A stretch of 64,000 bases of DNA from 66-474 sp035695065 (GTDB taxonomy: Bacteria > Pseudomonadota > Gammaproteobacteria > Xanthomonadales > Rhodanobacteraceae). The DNA lies in assembly GCA_035695065.1 (NCBI GenBank), contig DASSEW010000063.1:1-64000 (forward strand), written 5' to 3'. The notes below the pieces were generated by a model. It ran no database searches. It had not been told where the DNA came from and was given only the letters and a program-made list of their open reading frames with translations. Shown here piece after piece: positions 35,620 through 42,933 of the stretch; the stretch's first letter is position 1; the number at the start of each line of letters is the position of its first letter. The position numbers and the translations under genes are program-made.

Positions 35620-37866
35620 ATGGACCGGATGCGTTTTCGCCTCGTACTCGCCTGCCTCGCGCTGTTCGCCACGCCGGCATGGGCCATCACCATCGATGGC
35701 CACATCGACCCGGCCGAATGGCAGGGCGCGCGGCACATCACCGACTTCCGCCAGACCCAGCCATTGACCGGCAAGCCCGCGCAGTACCCGGTGGAGGCGT
35801 GGGTGCTGGCGACGCCAAAGGGACTGGCCGTGGCCATGCGCGTGACGCAGCCGCCGGGCGTCCCGCGCACCGCGCAGCGCGTGCAGCGGGATTTCCGCGA
35901 CCAGGTGGATCGCGTGAATGTCGAAATCGACTTCAACGGCGACGGCCGTACCGGCTACGACTTCGCGGTGGCTTCCACCGGCGCCATCGACGACGAGGTC
36001 ATCACCAACGAGAACAACTTCAATCCCGACTGGGACGGCATCTGGCAGCACGCGGTGAGCCAGGATGCGCAAGGCTGGTCGGTGGAAATCCTGATCCCGT
36101 GGTACACCGCGCCCATGCACGCGGCGCGCGACGGCACGCGCACGATCGGCCTCTATCTGGATCGCGTGATCGCGGCGACCGGCGAGCGCGCGGCCTGGCC
36201 CGCGATTTCCTACCAGCAGCCCCGCTATCTCTCCGCATTCGAGCGCATCGAGGTGCCGGCCTACAGCCAGGCGCTGCTCGCGGTGACGCCGTACGTTTCC
36301 GCGCTGTACGACAACGTGCATCACTCGGGCGGGTTCACCGAAGGCGCGGACCTGTTCTGGAAGCCGAACGGGCAGTTCCAGTTGACCGCGACCTTGAATC
36401 CCGATTTCGGCCAGGTCGAAAGCGACGACCTGGTGGTGAACTTCAGCGCGACCGAAACCTACTTCAGCGACAAGCGGCCGTTCTTCACCGAGAACCAGGG
36501 CATCTTCGATTTCAGCCTGCTGGACGACAACAGCCAGCTCGTTTACACCCGCAGGGTGGGCGGTCCGGCCGATGACGGCAACGGGGCCGGTGACATCGAT
36601 GCCGCGGTGAAATTCAACGGCAGCATCGGCACGACCAGTTATGGCGTGCTCGCCGCCGACGAACGCGGCGATGCCGGCCGCACCTTCGGCGCGCTGCGCG
36701 TGGTGCACGATTTCGGCGACCAGAGCTTGGGGCTGATGCTGACGCGCGTGGATCATCCGTTTCTCGATCGCACCGCGACCGTGCTGGGCGTGGATCACCA
36801 CTGGCATCCGACCGATCGCCTCACCCTCGGCACCAACGTGGTCGGCACCGACATCGATCAATCCGGGCAGGCCGTGCAGGGCTTCGGCGCGACGTTCCTG
36901 GCCGACTACGAGATGGATGACGGCTGGCGCCAGCAATGGCTCGGCATGCATTTCGACGACAAGTTCCAGGTCAACGACTTCGGCTACCTCGAGCGCAACA
37001 ACTTCGATTACCTGCACTGGGAAGTGCGCAAGCGCATCACCGATTTCGCCGCCGATTCCCGCTACGCCGACCAGGACTGGCATTTCAGGATCGACGCTCT
37101 CGACAACGACGATCGCCACCTGGAGCTGCGCCGCGAGCTGCGCGTCAACGTCAACAGCGACCTGCGCGACGGCAGCAACGAGTTCGCGCAGGTCAACATC
37201 GACAGCGCGGGCTGGGACGACCTGCTGACGCGCGGCCACAACGCGCTGCACCTGCCGCCATCCATCAACACGCACTGGGAGCACACCAGCCCCCGCCACG
37301 GCAACTGGGCGTACAAGACGCAGGTGGAGTTCTACGGCAACGCGCTCACGAACGACCGCCGCTGGGGTTACGACTTCAAGTTCATACCCACGTATTTCGT
37401 CAGCGATACCTTCAGCTTCTACGCCGGCCCGTACTACGAGCACACGCCGGACTGGCTGATCTGGCAACACGACAACCTGATCGGCGAATTCGACCAGCAC
37501 ACGCTGGAACTGGATTCGGGTTTCGACTGGTACATCGGCGATCGCTCGGAGCTGCGCCTGAAACTGCAGGCGATCGGCCTGGACGCACGCATCCGCGGCG
37601 CCTACGAAGTGGCCGCGAACGGCGCGGCGATTCCCAGCGACGAGCCGGTCAACGACTTCCGCTTGCGCCAGCTCGGCGCGCAGTTGCGCTATCGCTATGA
37701 GCTCGCGCCGCTGTCGTACCTGTACGTGGTGTACGGGCGGGGCGGCTACGCACTGGACGACATGTTCGGCGGGGTGCCCGGCGCGCCATCACAGCTCGGG
37801 AACGCGTTCTTGCTGCGCGACGACGAGCAGATCCTGGTGAAGCTGGATTACCGGTTCGAGTTGTAG
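35620..37866 (+). CDS. DUF5916 outer-membrane protein with CBM9-like N-domain
   Basis: A protein of 748 residues with a signal peptide (RFRLVLACLALFATPAWA). Residues about 25-200 form a carbohydrate-binding family 9-like domain (ITIDGHIDPAEWQGARHITDF, VEIDFNGDGRTGYDFAVAST, GWSVEILIPWYTAP). This is followed by the DUF5916 barrel (SYQQPRYLSAFERIEVPA, TATLNPDFGQVESDDLVVNF, FFTENQGIFDFSL, and alternating strands to LVKLDYRFEL at the end). Family members are outer-membrane beta barrels of unknown substrate, often near peptidases or sugar uptake genes. The stop codon TAG is the TAG of the family B repeat that follows, so the end was reshaped by the repeat or coincides with it. Confidence 0.88.
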   Translation: MDRMRFRLVLACLALFATPAWAITIDGHIDPAEWQGARHITDFRQTQPLTGKPAQYPVEAWVLATPKGLAVAMRVTQPPGVPRTAQRVQRDFRDQVDRVNVEIDFNGDGRTGYDFAVASTGAIDDEVITNENNFNPDWDGIWQHAVSQDAQGWSVEILIPWYTAPMHAARDGTRTIGLYLDRVIAATGERAAWPAISYQQPRYLSAFERIEVPAYSQALLAVTPYVSALYDNVHHSGGFTEGADLFWKPNGQFQLTATLNPDFGQVESDDLVVNFSATETYFSDKRPFFTENQGIFDFSLLDDNSQLVYTRRVGGPADDGNGAGDIDAAVKFNGSIGTTSYGVLAADERGDAGRTFGALRVVHDFGDQSLGLMLTRVDHPFLDRTATVLGVDHHWHPTDRLTLGTNVVGTDIDQSGQAVQGFGATFLADYEMDDGWRQQWLGMHFDDKFQVNDFGYLERNNFDYLHWEVRKRITDFAADSRYADQDWHFRIDALDNDDRHLELRRELRVNVNSDLRDGSNEFAQVNIDSAGWDDLLTRGHNALHLPPSINTHWEHTSPRHGNWAYKTQVEFYGNALTNDRRWGYDFKFIPTYFVSDTFSFYAGPYYEHTPDWLIWQHDNLIGEFDQHTLELDSGFDWYIGDRSELRLKLQAIGLDARIRGAYEVAANGAAIPSDEPVNDFRLRQLGAQLRYRYELAPLSYLYVVYGRGGYALDDMFGGVPGAPSQLGNAFLLRDDEQILVKLDYRFEL

Positions 37867-37884
37867 GGCGGGCATTGCCCGCCG
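37863..37884. repeat. Family B half-element supplying the upstream stop codon
   Basis: GTAGGGCGGGCATTGCCCGCC, a single hairpin. Its TAG is the stop codon of the DUF5916 protein. No inverted partner is visible nearby. Confidence 0.7.
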
Positions 37885-37932
37885 AATATCCGTTCGGCAG
37901 GCTGTGTCCGCCGAGGCTTCGCTCCGGTCCGG

Positions 37933-39381
37933 TTACTGCGGCAACGCCAGATCGTCCAGCAGCGCCTTCAGGAAACGCGCGGCGTCGCCGCCGGTCGCGG
38001 CGCGATGGTCGAAGGTCAGCGAGATCGGCATGCGGCGGTGCACCTCGATGCCGCCCATCACCGCGACCACGTCGTGCGACAGCTTGCCCGCGCCGACGAT
38101 CGCCACGCACGGCGGCACCACCACCGGCGTCGCATAGCGGCCTGCGAACATGCCGAAGTTGGACAGCGAGATCGTGTAGCCGGACAGTTCCGACGGCGCG
38201 ATCGTGCGGTCCTCGACCTGCGAACGCAGGCGCTGGATCGCTGCGCGCAGGCCGGCGCCATCCAGCATGTCTGCATTGCGCAGCGCCGGCACGAACAGGC
38301 CGTCCTCGGTATCCACCGCGATGCCGATGTCCACGTGCGGGTGCAGCGTACGCGTAAGGCTCTGGCCGTCGAACCACGCGTTCAACGCCGGCACGGTCTT
38401 GCAGGCGGTCACGATCGCGCGGATCAGGCGTGCGGTGATGTCCTGCTTGCCCAGCCATTGGTGCAGGTCGGCATCGTCCACCAGCGTGGTCGGCACGACC
38501 TGCGCGTGCGCATCGGCCATCACGCGGGCCATGTTGCGGCGCACGCCCTTCAACTGCTCGGGCTGGCCGGTGGCTGCCACGCTCGGCGGCGTGGTGCGCA
38601 TGGGCTTGCCGGATTGGGAAAGGGTGGTGCGTGCCCCCTCTCCCGCCGCGCTGCGCGCGGCGACCTCTCCCACGAGGGGAGAGGTGAAAGAGCCGGCGCG
38701 TGCCGCGCTTTGAGCCCCTCCCCCTTGATGGGGGAGGGGTTGGGGAGAGGGTGCGCGCGACAGCGCGGCAGTGCCCGCCGCCGCCGCATCCTTGACGTCC
38801 TTCATCGTGACCACGCCGCCGGCGCCGCTCGGCTTCACGCGCGACAGATCCACTTTCAGTTTCTTCGCCAGCGCGCGCACGGCCGGTACGGCCTTGACGC
38901 CGCCGACATCGGCCGCGCGCTCGACGTGCACGGTATTGCCGGCGACCATCGCGCCGACCACGGTGCCTTCGTCTTCGCGCAGTTCGACGATTTCGGTCTG
39001 CTCGACTTCGCCGCCTTCATCGGAGGCGATCACCTTGTCGCCATTATCCGGCGCAGCGGAGCCCACGCTTTTCGCCGGCTTCTTGGGGCCGTGCTGATGG
39101 CCGGTACTTTCCGCTTCCGCGCGCTGCTTGGCTTTCGGGTCGGGCAGGAAATCCGCGAGTGCCGCGCCGGTCTCGATCACGTCGCCGGCCTTGCCGTACT
39201 GCTTCGTGAGCTTGCCGGTGTAGGGCGAGGGCACCTCGACCACGGCCTTGGCGGTTTCCATCGAAACCAGCGGCGCGTCGAGCTTGATGTCCTCGCCTTC
39301 CTTGACCAGCCATTCGACGATGGTGGCATCGGGCAGACCTTCGCCGAGGTCGGGGAGGTGGAAGGTTTTGGTGTCGGCCAT
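37933..39381 (-). CDS. Dihydrolipoamide acyltransferase (E2) of a 2-oxoacid dehydrogenase complex
   Basis: Transfers acyl groups from lipoamide to CoA. The 482 residues comprise an N-terminal lipoyl domain (lysine in VSMETAKAVVEVP, about residues 35-50), a peripheral-subunit-binding domain (about 155-195; KAVPAVRALAKKLKVDLSRV), and the catalytic domain (about 270-480; VRRNMARVMADAHAQVVPT, ISLSNFGMFAGRYATPVV). The active-site motif reads DHRAATGGDAARFL, with Thr where many E2s have Asp (H-x3-D-G), as in branched-chain-type E2s. Residues about 210-250 between binding and catalytic domains are encoded by an inserted palindromic repeat. It is the last gene of the E1alpha-E1beta-E2 operon; whether pyruvate or branched-chain acids are the substrate is uncertain. 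Confidence 0.92.
   Translation of the reverse strand: MADTKTFHLPDLGEGLPDATIVEWLVKEGEDIKLDAPLVSMETAKAVVEVPSPYTGKLTKQYGKAGDVIETGAALADFLPDPKAKQRAEAESTGHQHGPKKPAKSVGSAAPDNGDKVIASDEGGEVEQTEIVELREDEGTVVGAMVAGNTVHVERAADVGGVKAVPAVRALAKKLKVDLSRVKPSGAGGVVTMKDVKDAAAAGTAALSRAPSPQPLPHQGGGAQSAARAGSFTSPLVGEVAARSAAGEGARTTLSQSGKPMRTTPPSVAATGQPEQLKGVRRNMARVMADAHAQVVPTTLVDDADLHQWLGKQDITARLIRAIVTACKTVPALNAWFDGQSLTRTLHPHVDIGIAVDTEDGLFVPALRNADMLDGAGLRAAIQRLRSQVEDRTIAPSELSGYTISLSNFGMFAGRYATPVVVPPCVAIVGAGKLSHDVVAVMGGIEVHRRMPISLTFDHRAATGGDAARFLKALLDDLALPQ
38633..38752. repeat. Family A composite repeat inserted in frame within the E2 gene
   Basis: About 120 bp with two hairpins, ACCTCTCCCACGAGGGGAGAGGT and CCCCTCCCCC / GGGGGAGGGG, and the tail GGTTGGGGAGAGGGTG. 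On the coding strand it gives SPQPLPHQGGG and SPLVGEVAARSAAGEG. The flank GCTTTGAGCCCCTC matches the outer flank of the repeats at the DUF559 genes (GCTTTTGAACCCCTC). Confidence 0.88.
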
Positions 39382-39395
39382 GATCCGGTTCCGTG

Positions 39396-39461
39396 GTAGG
39401 GCGGGCATTGCCCGCCGACATTATTGAATCTCTTTGCGACGGCGGGCAGTGCCCGCCCTAC
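39396..39461. repeat. Family B inverted pair in the E2-E1beta gap
   Basis: GTAGGGCGGGCATTGCCCGCC, then a 25-bp spacer, then GGCGGGCAGTGCCCGCCCTAC. It fills almost the whole gap between two genes of one operon, so it is transcribed and can fold in the mRNA. Confidence 0.85.
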
Positions 39462-39465
39462 ATCA

Positions 39466-40446
39466 TCAACTCGCGGCGATGGCTCGCTTCGCCGCCTCGA
39501 CGATCCGCTCCGTGCTCGGCAGGTATTTCATCTCCAGCCGGAACAGCGGGATGTGGGTGTCGAAGCCGGTGACGCGCTCGACCGGCGCCAGCAGGTCGTA
39601 CATGCATTCCTCGGCCAGGCGCGCGGCGATCTCCGCGCCGAAGCCCGCGGTCTTGGGCGCTTCGTGCACGATCACGCAGCGGCCGGTCTTCTGAACCGAT
39701 TCGGCGATCGTGTCGAAATCCAAAGGCGTCAGCGTCGCGACATCAATCACTTCGGCGCTGATGCCCTGTTCGGCCAGCGCGTCGGCGGCTTCCAGCGTTT
39801 CCTTCACCTGCGCACCCCAGGTCACCAGCGTGACATCGGTGCCGTCGCGCAGCACGAAGCACACGTCCAGCGGCAGCGCCTCGCCGTCGTCCGGCACTTC
39901 TTCCTTGTACTGGCGGTAGATGCGCTTGGGTTCGAAGAACATCACCGGATCCGGATCGCGGATCGCGGCCAGCAGCAGGCCATAGGCGCGCGCGGGCGAG
40001 GAGGGCAGCACCACGCGCAGGCCGGGAATGTTGGTGAACAGGTGTTCGTTGGCTTCCGAATGATGCTCCGGCGCGCGGATGCCGCCGCCCCACGGCGCGC
40101 GGAACACCGCCGGCACCGTGATGCGCCCGCGCGTGCGGTTGCGGAGGCGCGCGGCGTGGCAGGCGATCTGCTCCATCATCGGATAGATGAAGCCTTCGAA
40201 CTGCGCCTCGGCGACGGGTTTCATGCCTTGTGCGGCGAGCCCGACGGTGACGCCGGCGATGGTGGTTTCGTCCAGCGGCGTGTCGAGCACGCGCAGCTCG
40301 CCGAATTTCTCCTGCAGGCCGACGGTGGCGCGGAACACGCCGCCGTTGACGCCCACGTCCTCGCCCAGCACCACGACCGAATCGTCGTGCTGCATTTCAT
40401 ACGCGAGCGCCTGGGTGACCGCTTCGATGAGAGTGATGGCTGCCAT
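39466..40446 (-). CDS. 2-Oxoacid dehydrogenase E1 component, beta subunit
   Basis: Partner of the E1alpha gene upstream; together they decarboxylate a 2-oxoacid with thiamine diphosphate and acylate lipoamide on E2. The 326 residues show the transketolase-type features: MAAITLIEAVTQALAYEM, VLGEDVGVNGGVFRATVGLQ, EAQFEGFIYPMMEQIACHAA and the C-terminal VIVHEAPKTAGFGAEIAARL. AGGAG lies 7 nt before the ATG. The strong resemblance to the branched-chain/pyruvate E1beta family is clear; the substrate is not decided by sequence. Confidence 0.93.
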   Translation of the reverse strand: MAAITLIEAVTQALAYEMQHDDSVVVLGEDVGVNGGVFRATVGLQEKFGELRVLDTPLDETTIAGVTVGLAAQGMKPVAEAQFEGFIYPMMEQIACHAARLRNRTRGRITVPAVFRAPWGGGIRAPEHHSEANEHLFTNIPGLRVVLPSSPARAYGLLLAAIRDPDPVMFFEPKRIYRQYKEEVPDDGEALPLDVCFVLRDGTDVTLVTWGAQVKETLEAADALAEQGISAEVIDVATLTPLDFDTIAESVQKTGRCVIVHEAPKTAGFGAEIAARLAEECMYDLLAPVERVTGFDTHIPLFRLEMKYLPSTERIVEAAKRAIAAS

Positions 40447-40457
40447 TCGGTTCTCCT

Positions 40458-40499
40458 GTAGGGCGGACATCGTCCGCCGGCGGGCAGTGCCCGCCCTAC
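40458..40499. repeat. Family B element in the E1beta-E1alpha gap
   Basis: GTAGGGCGGACATCGTCCGCC directly abutting GGCGGGCAGTGCCCGCCCTAC: two hairpins back to back in the 86-bp gap. Family E-like sequence (GCGCGGGCGCGCTCCTGCG) follows towards the E1alpha stop. Confidence 0.85.
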
Positions 40500-40532
40500 A
40501 CAGCAGGTGCGCGCGGGCGCGCTCCTGCGTCG

Positions 40533-41615
40533 TTATTGGTGTTTTTCCAGAGAAAGCGCCAAGTCGCGCTGTTTTTCCAGGTCCGCCGGAATCTCGGCGA
40601 AGGTGTAGTCGAACATCGCGGTCACCGGCTGCGCCTTGCTTTCGAGGTAGGCATTCACTTCGCTGTCCATCCACTCGTTGCATTCGTCCTGCAACGCCTT
40701 TTCCTTCTTCTCGTTCCAGGCCTTGTGCGCTTCGAGGTACACGCGCAGTCGCTTGACCGGATCCTTTTTCCACGCGTCCTCGACTTCGTCCTTGCCGCGA
40801 TAGCGGCGCGCGTCGTCGGCGGTGGTGTGATCGCCGAGGCGATAGGTGACGCATTCGATCACGCTGCCGCCGTCGCCCTTGCGTGCGCGGTCCAGCGCGT
40901 CTTCCATCGCCTTGCGCACCGCTATGATGTCGTTGCCGTCCACCTGGATGGACGGAAGCCCGGCGGCGATGCCTTTCTGCGCCAGCGTCTGCGCGCCGGA
41001 CTGGATGCGACGCGGCACCGAGATCGCCCACTGGTTGTTGACGATCACCGCCACCAGCGGCAGCTTCTGCGCGCCGGCGATGTTGATCGCGCCGTAGAAA
41101 TCGCCCTTCGATGAACCGCCATCGCCAATGGTGCACACCGCGACGCGCTTCTCCTTGCGGATCTTGAACGCCAGCGCACTGCCTGCCGCGTGCAGGCACT
41201 GCGTGCCGATCGGCACCGACCAGGCGAAATCGTGGCGCGCCGGTTCGTTCTGGTAGTCGTTGCCGCGCTCGTCGCCGCCCCAGTACATGTAGACCTCGCG
41301 CGGCTGCACGCCGCGGAAGAGCTGCGCGCCGTATTCGCGGTAGCTGGGCGCCAGCACGTCTTCGGGCTTCATCGCCGAACCGATGCCGACGTGCGCGGCC
41401 TCGTGGCCGAGGCACGAGGCGTAGGTACCCAGCTTGCCGGTGCGCTGCAGGGCGATGGACTTCGCGTCGAACACGCGCGTGGACACCATCAGCTTGTACA
41501 GCTTGACCATGGTGTCCATGTCCTTGGCGAACGCGGGCAGGTCCTTGCGCACCAGCTTGCCGTCGGCATCCAGGTACTGCAGGTATTCGATTTCGAAACT
41601 GGCGGCGATGGGCAT
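40533..41615 (-). CDS. 2-Oxoacid dehydrogenase E1 component, alpha subunit
   Basis: First gene of the operon E1alpha-E1beta-E2. The 360 residues include the thiamine-diphosphate motif GDGGSSKGDFYGAINIAGAQ followed by VNNQWAISVPRR, the substrate region SCLGHEAAHVGIGSAM and the phosphorylation-loop-like YRLGDHTTADDARRYRGKDE. The last resembles branched-chain E1alpha, so leucine/valine/isoleucine-derived keto acids are at least as likely as pyruvate. The ATG at MPIAASFEIEYLQ is preferred over an earlier in-frame ATG because it gives the usual family start. Confidence 0.93.
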   Translation of the reverse strand: MPIAASFEIEYLQYLDADGKLVRKDLPAFAKDMDTMVKLYKLMVSTRVFDAKSIALQRTGKLGTYASCLGHEAAHVGIGSAMKPEDVLAPSYREYGAQLFRGVQPREVYMYWGGDERGNDYQNEPARHDFAWSVPIGTQCLHAAGSALAFKIRKEKRVAVCTIGDGGSSKGDFYGAINIAGAQKLPLVAVIVNNQWAISVPRRIQSGAQTLAQKGIAAGLPSIQVDGNDIIAVRKAMEDALDRARKGDGGSVIECVTYRLGDHTTADDARRYRGKDEVEDAWKKDPVKRLRVYLEAHKAWNEKKEKALQDECNEWMDSEVNAYLESKAQPVTAMFDYTFAEIPADLEKQRDLALSLEKHQ

Positions 41616-41728
41616 TCGCTCGGCTCCGCAAGACGACAGAAAGGCTGGAAAGTTTAGCAGGGCAGGCAAGCGGGGCGCAGGTGGGGGAGCAAGGCCGGCA
41701 GACGATCGGCAGTGCCACGCCTTGAAAG

Positions 41729-41833
41729 CCGTTCATCCTGAGCGTAGGCCCATCTTTGAAAAAGATGGAGCCGGAGTCGAAGGACAGCGGCGTTTCGGCT
41801 TCGTTCGCTTCGCTCACTACGCAACGCGAACGG
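41729..41833. repeat. Family F element (CCGTTC ... GAACGG)
   Basis: CCGTTCATCCTGAGCG at the left and ACGCGAACGG at the right, with GTCGAAGGACAGCG inside. The same termini and GTCGAAGGAC core occur at 52960-53072. The 338-bp gap between E1alpha and the dioxygenase holds this element and probably both divergent promoters; no gene. Confidence 0.7.
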
Positions 41834-41953
41834 CTTTTACTTTTGACCGGCGCAATCCGATACACACGATTCATTTTTGATTTCCGTCGAGCCCGCCACT
41901 CGCCATGCAGGGGCTTTGGTCTTACCCTGCGACTTTTCCCGCTCCAACTTCCC

Positions 41954-42814
41954 ATGGCAGACGACGAATCCAGCAACCGGCGCGACCTCGAATCCGGCAT
42001 CCAGCGCGATCTTGCGGGCCGCATGACCTACGCCAGCTACCTGCAACTGGAGACGTTGCTGGCCGCGCAGCGCCCGGTGTCGGACCCGGTGTATCACGAC
42101 GAGCTGCTGTTCATCGTGCAGCACCACGTCGCCGAGCTGTGGCTGAAGCTGATGACCCATGAGCTGCGCGCGGCGATCGTGGACCTCGATGCCGACCACG
42201 CCGAGCAGGCGCAGAAGAAGCTCGCGCGCGTGAAGCGCATCCAGGACCAGCTGTTCAACCAGTGGGCGGTGCTGGAAACCATGACGCCGCACGAGTACCT
42301 GAAATTCCGCGACGCGCTCGGGCCCTCCTCGGGCTTCCAGTCGCTGCAGTACCGCACGGTCGAATTCCTGCTCGGCAACAAGCACGCGGACATGCTGGAC
42401 GTGTTCAAGCACGATCCGGACGCATTGGCGCGCCTGCGCGCCGCGCTGGATGCGCCGACGCTTTACGACTCGGTGCTGCACTGGCTGGCGCGGCGCGGGC
42501 ATGCGATCCCGAAGGACATCCTTGAACGCGACGTGCGCGAAGGCTGGAAGAACCAGCCGGCATTGCTGCCGGTGTTCCAGCGCATCTACGCCGCGCCGGA
42601 ACGGTTCTGGCCCGAATACCACCTGTGCGAAACGCTGGTGGACGTCGAGGAGAACTTCCAGCTCTGGCGCTTCCGCCACATGAAGGCGGTGGAACGCATC
42701 ATCGGCTACCGCAAGGGCACCGGCGGTTCTTCGGGCGTGGGCTTCCTGAAGAAGGCGCTGGACCTGACGTTCTTCCCGGAATTGCTGGAAGTGCGGACGG
42801 TGTTGGGCGCCTGA
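41954..42814 (+). CDS. kynA: Tryptophan 2,3-dioxygenase
   Basis: A heme enzyme opening the indole ring of tryptophan to N-formylkynurenine, the first step of the kynurenine pathway. The 286 residues carry the family motifs MTYASYLQLETLLAAQ, ELLFIVQHHVAELWLKL with conserved histidines, LTPHEYLKFRDALGPSSGFQ-like TPHEYLKFRDAL, and the C-terminal GTGGSSGVGFLKKALDLTFF. Length matches the bacterial family. The ATG at 41954 begins MADDESSNRRDLESG. No kynureninase or formamidase lies in the window. Confidence 0.95.
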   Translation: MADDESSNRRDLESGIQRDLAGRMTYASYLQLETLLAAQRPVSDPVYHDELLFIVQHHVAELWLKLMTHELRAAIVDLDADHAEQAQKKLARVKRIQDQLFNQWAVLETMTPHEYLKFRDALGPSSGFQSLQYRTVEFLLGNKHADMLDVFKHDPDALARLRAALDAPTLYDSVLHWLARRGHAIPKDILERDVREGWKNQPALLPVFQRIYAAPERFWPEYHLCETLVDVEENFQLWRFRHMKAVERIIGYRKGTGGSSGVGFLKKALDLTFFPELLEVRTVLGA

Positions 42815-42863
42815 CCCGCACGCATCGGCTCTGCAGGAGCGCGCCTGCGCGCGACAAATTGTC

Positions 42864-42918
42864 GTAGGGCGGGCATTGCCCGCCGACTTGGCACAACGGC
42901 GGACGGTGTCCGCCCTAC
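42864..42918. repeat. Family B inverted pair
   Basis: GTAGGGCGGGCATTGCCCGCC and GGCGGACGGTGTCCGCCCTAC separated by 13 bp, 15 nt before the POT transporter start. A family E fragment (GCAGGAGCGCGCCTGCGCGC) lies just upstream. Confidence 0.85.
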
Positions 42919-42933
42919 GCCTCAAGGAACCAC

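Noticed and set aside
35272..37500. 742-codon minus-strand frame opposite the DUF5916 gene
   Set aside because: Low-complexity Val/Ala/Arg composition without family motifs; the plus-strand protein has a signal peptide and clear domains.
41831..41870. TTGACC as -35 element of the tryptophan dioxygenase promoter
   Set aside because: No acceptable -10 element at 16-18 bp spacing.
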